Of a DNA stretch of 36,990 nucleotides, positions 16,968 to 25,364 are shown piece after piece (positions within the stretch are counted from its first letter, which is position 1; every line of letters starts with the position of its first letter). A model generated the notes under the pieces. It searched no databases, was not told where the DNA came from, and saw only the letters and a list, made by a program, of their open reading frames with translations. Source of the DNA: CAITZA01 sp937915285 (GTDB lineage Bacteria > Desulfobacterota > Desulfomonilia > Desulfomonilales > Desulfomonilaceae). The stretch covers positions 1-36,990 of the forward strand of contig DAISIV010000033.1 of the NCBI GenBank assembly GCA_036821825.1. Reading direction: 5' to 3'. Made by a program: the position numbers and the translations under genes.

Positions 16968-17552
16968 CTAATTATCATATCCCCGTTGAGACTCCTGGCC
17001 CAGGACTACCTCGTGAGGAGAGCAGCCTCCGCTGCAGCCTTCACCCTTTTCCGATTCCCACTCCGAGCAAACATCCGAAGGAGTAGATGGACGAGCCTCG
17101 ATTATTTCGAGGGTGTATTTCAGCGGGAAGCCAGCTAAAGGATGATTGAAATCGATTACGATATTATTTTCCCTGACTTCCTTGATAATCACCGTGTCAG
17201 GGCCCTCATCCGTATTTGTGACCACTGATATTTCCATACCTGGATAAGGCTTGAAACCCTCTGGGAAATGGAACTCCGATTTGTCCTTGACGATCACAAA
17301 ATCATCACGACGTTGACCAAAAGCTTCATCTGCGGGTACGGTGAAGGAGAGGCTGTCGCCCTTGCAGTGTCCGAGAAGCCGTTTTTCCAGGCCGGGTATA
17401 ACCTGTCTGAAACCTGTAACAAAATCCATAACCTCAGGAGTCTCAGCTCCTTTGATTATCGGCCCGTTCTCTACTCTAACCTGGTATCGTAACTTTACAT
17501 AACTGCTTGTATCCAGGATCTTGAAGTCCTGGTTGGTGGAGTTGTCTCCCAT
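16968..17552 (-). CDS. FKBP-type peptidyl-prolyl cis-trans isomerase, SlyD-like
   Basis: 194 residues with the SlyD layout: an FKBP fold (YQVRVENGPII, GFRQVIPGLEKRLLGHCKGD, DEAFGQR) interrupted by a chaperone insert (about 80-135), then the diagnostic FNHPLAGFPLKYTLEII return strand. SlyD proteins isomerise prolyl bonds and act as folding or metallochaperones in the cytosol. The C-terminal tail carries three cysteines (VCSEWESEKGEGCSGGC), then SPHE, and may bind metal as the His/Cys-rich tail of E. coli SlyD does, although it is much shorter. AAGGAG sits 7 nt before the ATG. The gene follows the DppD-type ATPase by 45 bp on the same strand. Confidence 0.88.
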   Translation of the reverse strand: MGDNSTNQDFKILDTSSYVKLRYQVRVENGPIIKGAETPEVMDFVTGFRQVIPGLEKRLLGHCKGDSLSFTVPADEAFGQRRDDFVIVKDKSEFHFPEGFKPYPGMEISVVTNTDEGPDTVIIKEVRENNIVIDFNHPLAGFPLKYTLEIIEARPSTPSDVCSEWESEKGEGCSGGCSPHEVVLGQESQRGYDN

Positions 17553-17597
17553 ATAGTTCTCCTTGGTTTTTTATCCATATCTTACTCAGTAATATAA

Positions 17598-18572
17598 TCA
17601 TCTCATCCAGCATCGAACAAGTCTGCCATTTTTTTTTGGCTCGAGTTCGGGCGCTGTCAGGCAGATAGGGTTGAATTCAGAGCACCTGTCCTGAAACCTG
17701 CAGCCCCTGGGTAATCTTCTCAGGTCAGGCACTTTTCCCGGTATCACGTGGAGTCTGTGCCCCTTCTTTTCGGCCGATCCTATGTTGGGACGTGGCAGCG
17801 ATTGCAGTAGACCGATTGTGTAGGGGTGAAGCGGCTCCTCAAACAATTCTGCAACCGGGGCTTCTTCCACTATGACCCCTGCGTACATAACAGCCACCCG
17901 GTCAGCAGTTTGGGCCACGACACCAAGATCGTGTGTTATTAGTATGATACCCGTGCCAAGTCTCTCGCGTATTTCATTCATCAGGTCAAGTATTTGGGCC
18001 TGGATTGTAACGTCAAGAGCTGTTGTCGGTTCATCGGCCAGCATAAGTTCAGGTTCGCAGGCTAAGGCCATAGCTATCATCACTCTCTGCCTCATCCCGC
18101 CGCTTAGCTGATGCGGATAGTCTCGAGCCCGCTGCTCAGGCGCCGGTATGCCAACCTTTCTAAGCATCTCGATGGAAGCCTCTCGGGCCTGGCTCTTGTT
18201 CATTTTCTTGTGAATCCTGAAAACCTCACCAATTTGGTCTTCGACCCTAAAAACTGGGTTAAGCGAGGTCATGGGCTCCTGGAATATCATGGATATATCA
18301 TTTCCCCTGACTGACCGCATGTCAACCTCAGGCAAACTTAGCAAATCAATGCCATTAAAAATGATACTGCCTTCCACTATTCGGCCAGGTGGGGTCTGAA
18401 CCAAACGCATTATTGAGAGCGCTGTCACACTCTTGCCGCAGCCGGACTCCCCGACAAGACCTACTATCTCTCTCTTGTCCATGGAAAGATTGAGTCCGTC
18501 GACAGCGGCCGCCACTCCCTCATCCGATTGAAAAACAGTCCTTAATCCTGTGATCTCGAGAAGTTTTGACAT
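17598..18572 (-). CDS. dipeptide/oligopeptide ABC transporter ATP-binding protein (DppD/OppD type)
   Basis: 324 residues. Walker A GESGCGKS (41-48), Q-loop MIFQEPMTSLNP, signature LSGGMRQR, Walker B LMLADEPT and the H-loop LITHDLG are all intact. The C-terminal oligo/HPY extension, with PRGCRFQDRC and a further downstream cysteine, is typical of the peptide/nickel importer ATPases DppD and OppD. These normally pair with DppF, two permeases and a binding protein; none is within this window, so the ATPase is an orphan here and must have partners elsewhere, or the operon has broken up. It is probably co-transcribed with the SlyD-like gene. Confidence 0.88.
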   Translation of the reverse strand: MSKLLEITGLRTVFQSDEGVAAAVDGLNLSMDKREIVGLVGESGCGKSVTALSIMRLVQTPPGRIVEGSIIFNGIDLLSLPEVDMRSVRGNDISMIFQEPMTSLNPVFRVEDQIGEVFRIHKKMNKSQAREASIEMLRKVGIPAPEQRARDYPHQLSGGMRQRVMIAMALACEPELMLADEPTTALDVTIQAQILDLMNEIRERLGTGIILITHDLGVVAQTADRVAVMYAGVIVEEAPVAELFEEPLHPYTIGLLQSLPRPNIGSAEKKGHRLHVIPGKVPDLRRLPRGCRFQDRCSEFNPICLTAPELEPKKNGRLVRCWMR

Positions 18573-18610
18573 TATTCCGATCTTTGCCCTGAGGGAATGT
18601 TAATCATCCG

Positions 18611-18637
18611 ATTATGATCATGCATCATTATTGTCAA
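18611..18637 (-). promoter_or_regulatory. candidate promoter for the DppD-type ATPase gene
   Basis: On the minus strand TTGACA (18632-18637) is followed after 15 bp by CATAAT (18611-18616). The boxes are near-consensus but the spacer is two bases short; TAATCG at 17 bp is an alternative -10. A start near 18604 would give a leader of about 30 nt. Confidence 0.4.
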
Positions 18638-18643
18638 TTTTTT

Positions 18644-19000
18644 CTATATGTCCAGATGAGGCAATATGAAATAGGATCCGAAAAAACCAGCCCCGAAACA
18701 CAACAGTGACACCAGAAGGGCCATGACCAGAAAAGAACTCTTTGTGAGAAATGCGTCGAGAGCCGAACAAAGCCATACGGCCACTGCAACGAGCAGGGCA
18801 GGGGTCTGAACATCATACTGGTCGCTCTGGGCGACAAAAAGAGGTGTTATGTAAATGGCCGCATTCATGAGGAATAATAGACCGGCAAAAATTCTGCCAC
18901 GGGCTATTTGTCCCAGACCCGGGAATATGAGGGACATTACAGCATAAAAAATTCGTGACTTGCTCTTTTTCGCAGCGGGGTTTTCCCTGTTGGCATCCAT
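18644..19000 (-). CDS. small multi-pass membrane protein
   Basis: 118 residues, not firmly recognised. After a basic N-terminus (AAKKSKSR) there are about three or four membrane helices. The first contains SLIFPGLGQIARGRIFAG, a pattern (PGLGQ-x-x-x-G) shared with many small TM2-like or DUF-type membrane proteins. The ATG at 19000 is chosen because GGAGG precedes it by 6 nt, better than an alternative 18 nt upstream. It lies between asnB and the DppD-type gene on the same strand; nothing indicates its function. Confidence 0.7.
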   Translation of the reverse strand: MDANRENPAAKKSKSRIFYAVMSLIFPGLGQIARGRIFAGLLFLMNAAIYITPLFVAQSDQYDVQTPALLVAVAVWLCSALDAFLTKSSFLVMALLVSLLCFGAGFFGSYFILPHLDI

Positions 19001-19159
19001 GTAGAACCTCCGACCCAATTATTGGGCCTCGCTCCCTATAATTCAATACTATCATTAAGTCAAACTATGAGCGCCAGGAATATCAAATACACAAGACGAA
19101 AATAATCATCCATGTCCAATGGTTATGATCGGCAAACCAAAAAGACAGTTGGCCGGTTC

Positions 19160-21022
19160 TCAGGGTGAGTTCAGTATTGATGACTCCCAATCCCTGAAGA
19201 CAATAAGGAGCCATATCTTGAAAGTATTGTCCTGCTTTCCCATAAGATGCTGAGTCCATATATGTTTAACAAAGTCGTTGTCAAACCTGCTATACCTAAC
19301 ACCGAAAAGTTTGCGACCTGCCCACTGGCGCAGGTCCTTTTTGAACCATTCGCCAAGCGGGACCTGAAAACCGTATTTTGATCTCCTGATGATGCTTTCA
19401 GGGACCAACCCTCGAGCAACGTCCCTCAGAATCCGCTTTCCCTTCATCCCAGATATCTTGAATCCCAAAGGCATTCGGCAGGCCAATTCGACTACTCGGT
19501 GATCCAGGAAAGGCGAACGAACCTCCAATGCGTGGGCCATGCTCATTCTGTCAACTTTGGTGAGAATGTCCTCGGCCAAATAAGTACTAATATCTGTGAA
19601 CATCATGGATTGGACAGGACCGAGTCTGAGGTAACTTCGGGCAGTTTCTATCACTGGGTCAGATTCAATCTCATACTCGATACCGGTAAGTTGACGAACC
19701 TCTTGAAAAGAGAAAGTGCGAGGTATTAGAGCAAGCGGTTCGTTTCTCATGCGATCCGAAGCTTTAACAAAAAGCTTTAGCTTCTTGACCAGACTGGTAC
19801 CATAATAATCTGTCGTTTCAGGAGCCTTTTTCAGTAGAGGCTCGATTACTGATTTTCTTATGAGAGACGGGAAAGAGTCGTACACTGATTGTATTTTTCT
19901 TGCGATGTAGCGCTCATATCCCCCAAAAAGCTCGTCTCCGCCGTCCCCAGACAAGGCCACAGTTACTTTCTCACGGGTTTTCTGGCTGAGAATCCAGGTC
20001 GGAAGCGCTGAAGAATCGCCGAACGGTTCTCCGAAGCGATAGGCCAATCGGGGGAATATGGCCTCAATGTCATAACTGGCAGGATTCTCGGTGTGATCGG
20101 TTCTCAACGCCTTTGAGGCGAGTCTGGACCATCGGGACTCATCATGGCTGGCTCCGGGAAAAGTTACGCTGAAGGTTTTGACCTCGCTGCTAAGATCGGT
20201 TTTCATCAAGGCAGTGATGAGAGTGGAATCCAGGCCGCCACTCAGAAATGCTCCAAGTGGAACATCTGATATCAATCGTTTACGGGTGGCGTCCATTATG
20301 ACGTCCCTCAGTTCTGCAACCGTATCGTTGTAATTCAGACCATCCTCCGGATCAGGAGGGCTCCAGTAGCGTTCAATCCTGAATCCATCCGAATTTAATA
20401 CTGCCTTGTGAGCAGCCGGCAACTTGTGGATGTCACGGAATATGCTGTGTGGGGCAGGGATGAAGTCATACATGAAATACTCAAACATCGCCTGACTATT
20501 CAAATCCCTCGGAACAAGAGGGTCGGCCAAAAGAGAGTAAAGTTCAGAGGCAAAACTGAAACGCGATCCGTTCAGGCAATAATAAAGGGGTTTTTTACCC
20601 AGGCGGTCACGCGCCAGGAAAAGACTCCGCTCTTCATCGTTCCAGATGGCGATGCTAAACATGCCATTCATCATGGCAGGCATGGCTGATCCATATTCAA
20701 CATACAATCTCAGCGCCACCTCAGTGTCCGAGTTGGTCCTGAATACATGTCCCCTGCTTTCAAGGCCAGACCTAAGTTCAATGAAATTATAAATTTCACC
20801 ATTGAAGACAATGGCCTTATGTCCGTCTTCTGTGAACATAGGCTGTCTGGCCGATTCCGACAGGTCCAATATTGAAAGCCTCCTGTGCCCCAGAGCACAA
20901 TTTCCAAAAAATCGCACATCCGACATGTCAGGCCCACGATGAGCAAGCCTGTCCGTCATTACCTCAATAGGCATGAAATCATTAGGGTTATGAAAATCCA
21001 CAATTCCGGTTATTCCACACAT
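19160..21022 (-). CDS. asnB: asparagine synthase (glutamine-hydrolysing)
   Basis: 620 residues. The mature N-terminus is the glutaminase nucleophile C2 (MCGITGIVDF), with the HRRLSILDLS and NGEIYNF segments of the Ntn-amidotransferase domain. The synthetase half carries the ATP-pyrophosphatase motif SGGLDS (261-266) and the VALSGDGGDELFGGYERY loop. It converts aspartate, glutamine and ATP to asparagine. Proteins of this length and kind also occur in polysaccharide or lasso/peptide clusters as amidotransferases, so a specialised substrate cannot be excluded; no such cluster is seen here. The start is fixed by the need to expose C2. It is divergent from the DUF2314 protein gene. Confidence 0.9.
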   Translation of the reverse strand: MCGITGIVDFHNPNDFMPIEVMTDRLAHRGPDMSDVRFFGNCALGHRRLSILDLSESARQPMFTEDGHKAIVFNGEIYNFIELRSGLESRGHVFRTNSDTEVALRLYVEYGSAMPAMMNGMFSIAIWNDEERSLFLARDRLGKKPLYYCLNGSRFSFASELYSLLADPLVPRDLNSQAMFEYFMYDFIPAPHSIFRDIHKLPAAHKAVLNSDGFRIERYWSPPDPEDGLNYNDTVAELRDVIMDATRKRLISDVPLGAFLSGGLDSTLITALMKTDLSSEVKTFSVTFPGASHDESRWSRLASKALRTDHTENPASYDIEAIFPRLAYRFGEPFGDSSALPTWILSQKTREKVTVALSGDGGDELFGGYERYIARKIQSVYDSFPSLIRKSVIEPLLKKAPETTDYYGTSLVKKLKLFVKASDRMRNEPLALIPRTFSFQEVRQLTGIEYEIESDPVIETARSYLRLGPVQSMMFTDISTYLAEDILTKVDRMSMAHALEVRSPFLDHRVVELACRMPLGFKISGMKGKRILRDVARGLVPESIIRRSKYGFQVPLGEWFKKDLRQWAGRKLFGVRYSRFDNDFVKHIWTQHLMGKQDNTFKIWLLIVFRDWESSILNSP

Positions 21023-21112
21023 ATCTGTTACATCCCTACGGATCCTGATTTAGGTTTTGTTGATTACATCCAGTTCTTCTTGACATTTAAGCTGTTTTAT
21101 GAAAGTTGTTTG

Positions 21113-21141
21113 TTGCCATTAGAGTCAATAACTCGTATCTA
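21113..21141 (+). promoter_or_regulatory. weak promoter candidate for the zinc-ribbon/DUF2314 gene
   Basis: TTGCCA (21113-21118), a 17-bp spacer and TATCTA (21136-21141) lie about 30 bp before the start at 21174. The -35 is good but the -10 matches only three positions. Confidence 0.3.
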
Positions 21142-21173
21142 ATGGTGTATTTGTGTCACATAGGAGCTTTGCG

Positions 21174-23252
21174 ATGGTACAGGTCAGATGCCCTGAATGT
21201 GGTTATCTTCAAAGTCTCTCGGAGGAGAGATTTTTATCCATATCAGAGGATTTTCTTAACTGTCCTCACTGTAATGCGCGTGTTCCCAAGCAGTGGGGCC
21301 CGTGTAATTCTGACCATGTGCCTGAAGAGGCTCGTCACAAGATGTCAGCGTTTGCGAGCAGGATCCTCAATGGAGGATTGACCGCCAAAGAGGTAGTTCA
21401 CGCACTTGAATCCCTGGTACGTCGATATGGGCCCCTGGAGTCAAGCTACAAGGCCCTGGGTGTAGGATACACCAAAGTGGGTGATTTCAAAAAGGCAGAA
21501 GAGTTTCTCAATCTGGCTAAAGAACATGACGGACCGGACATCGACCTTGAAAAGCATATTCTGGAGGCTTTAATAGGGCTTGAGAGGTACGATGAGGCCA
21601 GAGGGGCCGGATTCCGAATGATCCAAATGGGTGAAGCTTCCAGCGATGACATTGCCAGGACTGCTATTGCGCTGCTGAGTCTGGAGGAAATAGACGAGGC
21701 CAACGACCTATTGAAGGCGTATCCCATAATTGACACTAACTCCGCCGCCGCAAAACAACTCAAGCGACAGTTCAGCAAGGTAGCTGGGACGAGCTTTGGA
21801 GCGAAACTGAAGGAGAAAGTCAACCTGAAACGTATTTTGGGGGATTCGGGCAAAGAGGGTCTGAAGTCATTTACTGAACGCGCCAAGAACCTGTTTGTAT
21901 CGGGAGCGGATTCGGTTACTGACACGCTAGGTATCAGCAGGGATGATGCAGAGAATGCTGTTTCATTAAGCGATTCGCGGGATCAGGGGAGTGTCCGCCC
22001 GGGGATATCACCAAAGGTCGAGTATTGGATCTATAGTCCAGAGTCTGAAATCCCCAAATGGGATGATGTTAAACGAAGCTTTGGAAAAGCAATTTCATCC
22101 ATGCCTGCCCGGGCTCGCGCATTCAAGCTACTGGAATCACTTATAGCATCCAACGATCTGAATATAGAATACATTCTTCGAACGGACGCGGAAGAGCTGT
22201 TTGATTACCCGGAGGATCTTGTTAGGCTCAATTCCCGCGATTTTTCGGAAGATGACATGGAGTCCTTGGCCAGGTCTCAAATGATAGTACGCATGGAATT
22301 GAATCCCACATCAACCTGGGGGCCTGAAAGTCTCAAATTCATAGTGGGTTTTGTGGAAGGTCTGCGCGATCTGACCGATGGACTGGTCCAGGACGCAGTT
22401 TCTCACACACTTTGGGGGCACGACGCATGGATGGAATTCACCGGAAAGCCGCTTCCAGAAGTCCTCGCCGATCATTTGCATCTCGAAGCGCTCGATGAGG
22501 ATGGGTCAATATGGCTACACACTCATGGCATGCTAAAATTCGGACTTCCGGATATTGAGATCGAGGGTATTCCCACAAATCTCAAGAAACAGGCTCAAGA
22601 TCTGATAGTGATGTCAGCCTCGGCCCTAATTTCCAGGAAAAGCTCCCGGAATATGAATGGTAAGTTGTCCGTTCTTGACGGGGCCGTCCTGGTAGATTAT
22701 GAATACCGGCCTGCTGATGAGGAGGGTCATTTCCCTGATGGGGTTTTCTCGCTTCGTCCGTATGTTCGAAACGCTGATCCGGACGGTCATGAGGCCCTGG
22801 AAGAGGTCTTGACGTTAATTGAATCAATGCAGGATGTCCTTCAACGTCCTTCGATCTCTCACGAAAACATACAAAACAAGGCTCGTTGGACCCAACCTGA
22901 AAACAGGGTGAATGATACCAGAAACCGCATTATTGAAGCTCACAGGAAGGCCATGGGAAAACTTGAAGAATTCAGGAAGAGTTTCAATGAATTTGCCGGT
23001 TCGGATGAACAGGTTCATGCTGTTAAGGTGGGATTTCCATCCCATGAAGGGAAGCACGAATGGATGTGGGTTTCCCTGGCTCAATGGAACGGTCACTCTC
23101 TAACAGGACGACTGGAAAACAGTCCCAACCTCAGGACTGATCTTTACAAGGGATGCCCTGTAGAGATAGCTGAGTCGGACATATTCGACTGGGTCATTTC
23201 CAGTCACGGCAAAATCCTCGATGGCGCATTTACCGAATCCATAAGGGGATGA
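21174..23252 (+). CDS. zinc-ribbon, TPR-like repeat and DUF2314-domain protein
   Basis: 692 residues of mixed architecture. Residues 6-33 hold two CxxC pairs (C6/C9 and C30/C33) forming a zinc ribbon of the MJ0042 type. Residues about 60-200 look like TPR/helical repeats (SSYKALGVGYTKVGDFKKAE). A middle region (about 290-560) has a conserved-looking segment WLHTHGMLKFGLPDIEIEG, similar to domains found with DUF2314, possibly DUF4026-like. The C-terminus (about 610-685), with HEWMWVSLAQWNGHSLTG, LENSP and a final IFDWVI, matches DUF2314. No signal peptide, so cytosolic. The ATG at 21174 is preferred because AGGAG is 7 nt upstream; a GTG 21 nt earlier is less likely. Function unknown; possibly part of a stress, toxin-immunity or protein-quality system (speculative). 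Confidence 0.75.
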   Translation: MVQVRCPECGYLQSLSEERFLSISEDFLNCPHCNARVPKQWGPCNSDHVPEEARHKMSAFASRILNGGLTAKEVVHALESLVRRYGPLESSYKALGVGYTKVGDFKKAEEFLNLAKEHDGPDIDLEKHILEALIGLERYDEARGAGFRMIQMGEASSDDIARTAIALLSLEEIDEANDLLKAYPIIDTNSAAAKQLKRQFSKVAGTSFGAKLKEKVNLKRILGDSGKEGLKSFTERAKNLFVSGADSVTDTLGISRDDAENAVSLSDSRDQGSVRPGISPKVEYWIYSPESEIPKWDDVKRSFGKAISSMPARARAFKLLESLIASNDLNIEYILRTDAEELFDYPEDLVRLNSRDFSEDDMESLARSQMIVRMELNPTSTWGPESLKFIVGFVEGLRDLTDGLVQDAVSHTLWGHDAWMEFTGKPLPEVLADHLHLEALDEDGSIWLHTHGMLKFGLPDIEIEGIPTNLKKQAQDLIVMSASALISRKSSRNMNGKLSVLDGAVLVDYEYRPADEEGHFPDGVFSLRPYVRNADPDGHEALEEVLTLIESMQDVLQRPSISHENIQNKARWTQPENRVNDTRNRIIEAHRKAMGKLEEFRKSFNEFAGSDEQVHAVKVGFPSHEGKHEWMWVSLAQWNGHSLTGRLENSPNLRTDLYKGCPVEIAESDIFDWVISSHGKILDGAFTESIRG

Positions 23253-23271
23253 ACGGTCGACAGGGAATGCG

Positions 23272-24459
23272 TCATTCGGCCGGACGTGGCCTGGACCATA
23301 TAGCCCCCTGTGCCTGGAGGCTGTCAATATGGGCCTGATCATATCCCAGTGACCTAAGAACTTCCGCTGTATGCTCTCCAAATTCATAAGCCTCTGTTCT
23401 TACCTCGCCAGGTGTTCCGGCAAGTAAAGGCGCTATTCCTGGCTCAAACAGACCGCCCTTGTTCTTCCTTATTGCCTTCCTTTGAACAAAATGATCATAA
23501 TCCGGGAGTTCCGAAATATAATTGACCGGAGCCACGCAGTCGTTCGGACCATTCAGGAACGCAGTCCATTCCTCCAGGGTTTTGGTGCGGAAAAGCTCCT
23601 TAAGTTCCATACCTGTCTTCTCGCTGGATTCAGGGTCATACTGACTGTCCACCAGATCGGCTCTCCCGAGTTTCTTAACCAGGCTGGCCCAGAGGTGAGG
23701 CTCCAGAGGGCCTACAGTGATATGCCTGTTATCCAGCGTCTCATAAATCCTGTAGCAGGGAAACCAGCCAGGCGAGTCATTTGATAAACGTCCCGGAAAA
23801 GTAGCGCCTGAAAATGTAAAGGAGAGAGGCACCGCAAGCAGTGAAACAAGCCCATCGGTCATTGAGGCGTCTATGTACTGTCCCTGGCCGGTCCTCTGTC
23901 TGGCCAGAAGAGCGCAAAGTATTCCGATTGCAGAGAACAGGCTTCCCGAAAGGTCTGCCATCTGGAAGTTAGGCATTACCGGAAACCCATTCTGATCTCG
24001 AAGCAGGTCAAGTAATCCGGACGTTGCCATGTAGTTCATGTCGTGGCCAGCCTTTTCGCGCAAAGGTCCAGTCTGACCGTATCCGGTTAGTGAGCAGTAA
24101 ATGATCGAAGGATTGATGTTTTTTAGAGTGGGGTAGTCAACACCCAGTTTTTTGGTCACTCCAGGCCTGAATCCCTCGACCATTACATCAGCGGTCTGAG
24201 CCAGCTTAAAGAATACTTCACGGCCGGAATCTGTTGTCAGATCAATCGAAACGTGCCTTTTGTTACGCCGGGTCATGGGAACAATCCCGAGGACATCGCT
24301 CTCCCTGAACCGGGGGCCTTCGACCACGATGACATCTGCCCCGTGATCAGCCAGCACCGAAGTGCAGAACGGTCCCGGGAGGAGTCGACTTAAATCAATG
24401 ACTTTGAATCCATCAAGCGCTGGCGCCAAAATCTCCTCGCTATTCTTGACCACATCCAA
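23272..24459 (-). CDS. CaiB/BaiF-family protein, alpha-methylacyl-CoA racemase-like
   Basis: 395 residues of the class III CoA-transferase fold. Three residues match the catalytic set of Mycobacterium tuberculosis alpha-methylacyl-CoA racemase (H126, D156, E241): H139 in AGHDMNY, D169 in MADLSGS and E253 in VGPLEPHLW, with spacings of 30 and 84 against 30 and 85. This supports racemisation of 2-methylacyl-CoA, or a closely related CoA reaction, rather than simple CoA transfer. The start is uncertain: the frame opens with TTG at 24459 without a good ribosome site. It is third in a minus-strand run after glgP and the aldo/keto reductase, 42 bp behind the latter. Confidence 0.85.
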   Translation of the reverse strand: MDVVKNSEEILAPALDGFKVIDLSRLLPGPFCTSVLADHGADVIVVEGPRFRESDVLGIVPMTRRNKRHVSIDLTTDSGREVFFKLAQTADVMVEGFRPGVTKKLGVDYPTLKNINPSIIYCSLTGYGQTGPLREKAGHDMNYMATSGLLDLLRDQNGFPVMPNFQMADLSGSLFSAIGILCALLARQRTGQGQYIDASMTDGLVSLLAVPLSFTFSGATFPGRLSNDSPGWFPCYRIYETLDNRHITVGPLEPHLWASLVKKLGRADLVDSQYDPESSEKTGMELKELFRTKTLEEWTAFLNGPNDCVAPVNYISELPDYDHFVQRKAIRKNKGGLFEPGIAPLLAGTPGEVRTEAYEFGEHTAEVLRSLGYDQAHIDSLQAQGAIWSRPRPAE

Positions 24460-24501
24460 CTCACATCAGCCATTGGCTCGGCTGGTCATGGTTATAATCG
24501 C

Positions 24502-25335
24502 CTATGGTTTGTAATACATGAGGTTGCGTGCAAAAGGCCTGACCGCAGCCACGAGTTCTTTCATGTCTTCCGGCGTCATCGGCTCGAAATTAGAAGCTAT
24601 TTGAACGTTCTCTTCAATGTGCCTGATGTTGTCACAACCGATTACGGCAGTAGAAACCGGCTGGGAGAGGGCGAACCTGTAGAATGGAGACATCGATTCG
24701 AACCATGGTATCTTTTGGGCAAGTCCTCTGAAATAAACTTTCATGCAGATGATTCCCATGTCTTTTTCAAGAGCGTCTGGCAGGACAATGTCTATGAAGC
24801 TGTCATGTGAGGGTTCTGCTGGATTCACCGGCATGAGGACTGTGTCAAAATCGAACATTGAAAGACATTTCCTGAGTATCTCAGGGTCGTGATGGCCCGT
24901 AACTCCTATGTAACGCGTCAGGCCATTCTGTTTTGCCCATATGAAGGCCTCGATCGCACCCTTTGGACCAAAAATGGCTTCGACATCCTGATCGGATCTC
25001 ACATCGTGAACCTGCCATAGATCGAGGTGATCCGTCTTCATGTTTTTGAGGGTCTCAGAGAGGTGAGCTAGTGCTCCCTCACGGTCCCTGGCATGGGATT
25101 TGCTCGTCAGGAAGATATCCTTGCGGCGCTCTCCCAGAGACAGACCATAGTAGTATTCACTACCCGAATAGGCCCTGGCGGATTCGAAGTAATTTACCCC
25201 AAGATCTATCGCCCTGTTTACCAACCCGTAAGCCTCATTATCGAAATCGAAGGTTCTCAGGATGCCTTCGCCACCAAGTCCGAGAATAGTGACCTTCTCC
25301 CCCGTCTTTCCCAAAATTCTGGTTGGGATAGTCAT
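24502..25335 (-). CDS. aldo/keto reductase
   Basis: 277 residues of the aldo/keto reductase TIM-barrel family, NADPH-dependent reductases of carbonyl compounds. Three of the catalytic tetrad residues are in place (Y56 in SARAYSGSE, K79 in FLTSKSH, H110 in WQVHDV), but the usual aspartate of the FDTA motif is a glutamate, E51 in NYFESARAY. The NADPH-side segment AVIGCDNIRHIEEN is near the end. No C-terminal ferredoxin domain is present. It starts at an ATG preceded by AAGGTGG and lies 29 bp behind glgP, so it is probably co-transcribed with it; substrate unknown. Confidence 0.87.
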   Translation of the reverse strand: MTIPTRILGKTGEKVTILGLGGEGILRTFDFDNEAYGLVNRAIDLGVNYFESARAYSGSEYYYGLSLGERRKDIFLTSKSHARDREGALAHLSETLKNMKTDHLDLWQVHDVRSDQDVEAIFGPKGAIEAFIWAKQNGLTRYIGVTGHHDPEILRKCLSMFDFDTVLMPVNPAEPSHDSFIDIVLPDALEKDMGIICMKVYFRGLAQKIPWFESMSPFYRFALSQPVSTAVIGCDNIRHIEENVQIASNFEPMTPEDMKELVAAVRPFARNLMYYKP

Positions 25336-25364
25336 TACGCCACCTTGCGCCTTTCCTGAGGGGA

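Noticed and set aside
21446..21925. A 159-codon minus-strand open frame
   Set aside because: It is antisense to the zinc-ribbon/DUF2314 gene and its Ser/Leu-rich translation is the usual shadow of coding DNA.
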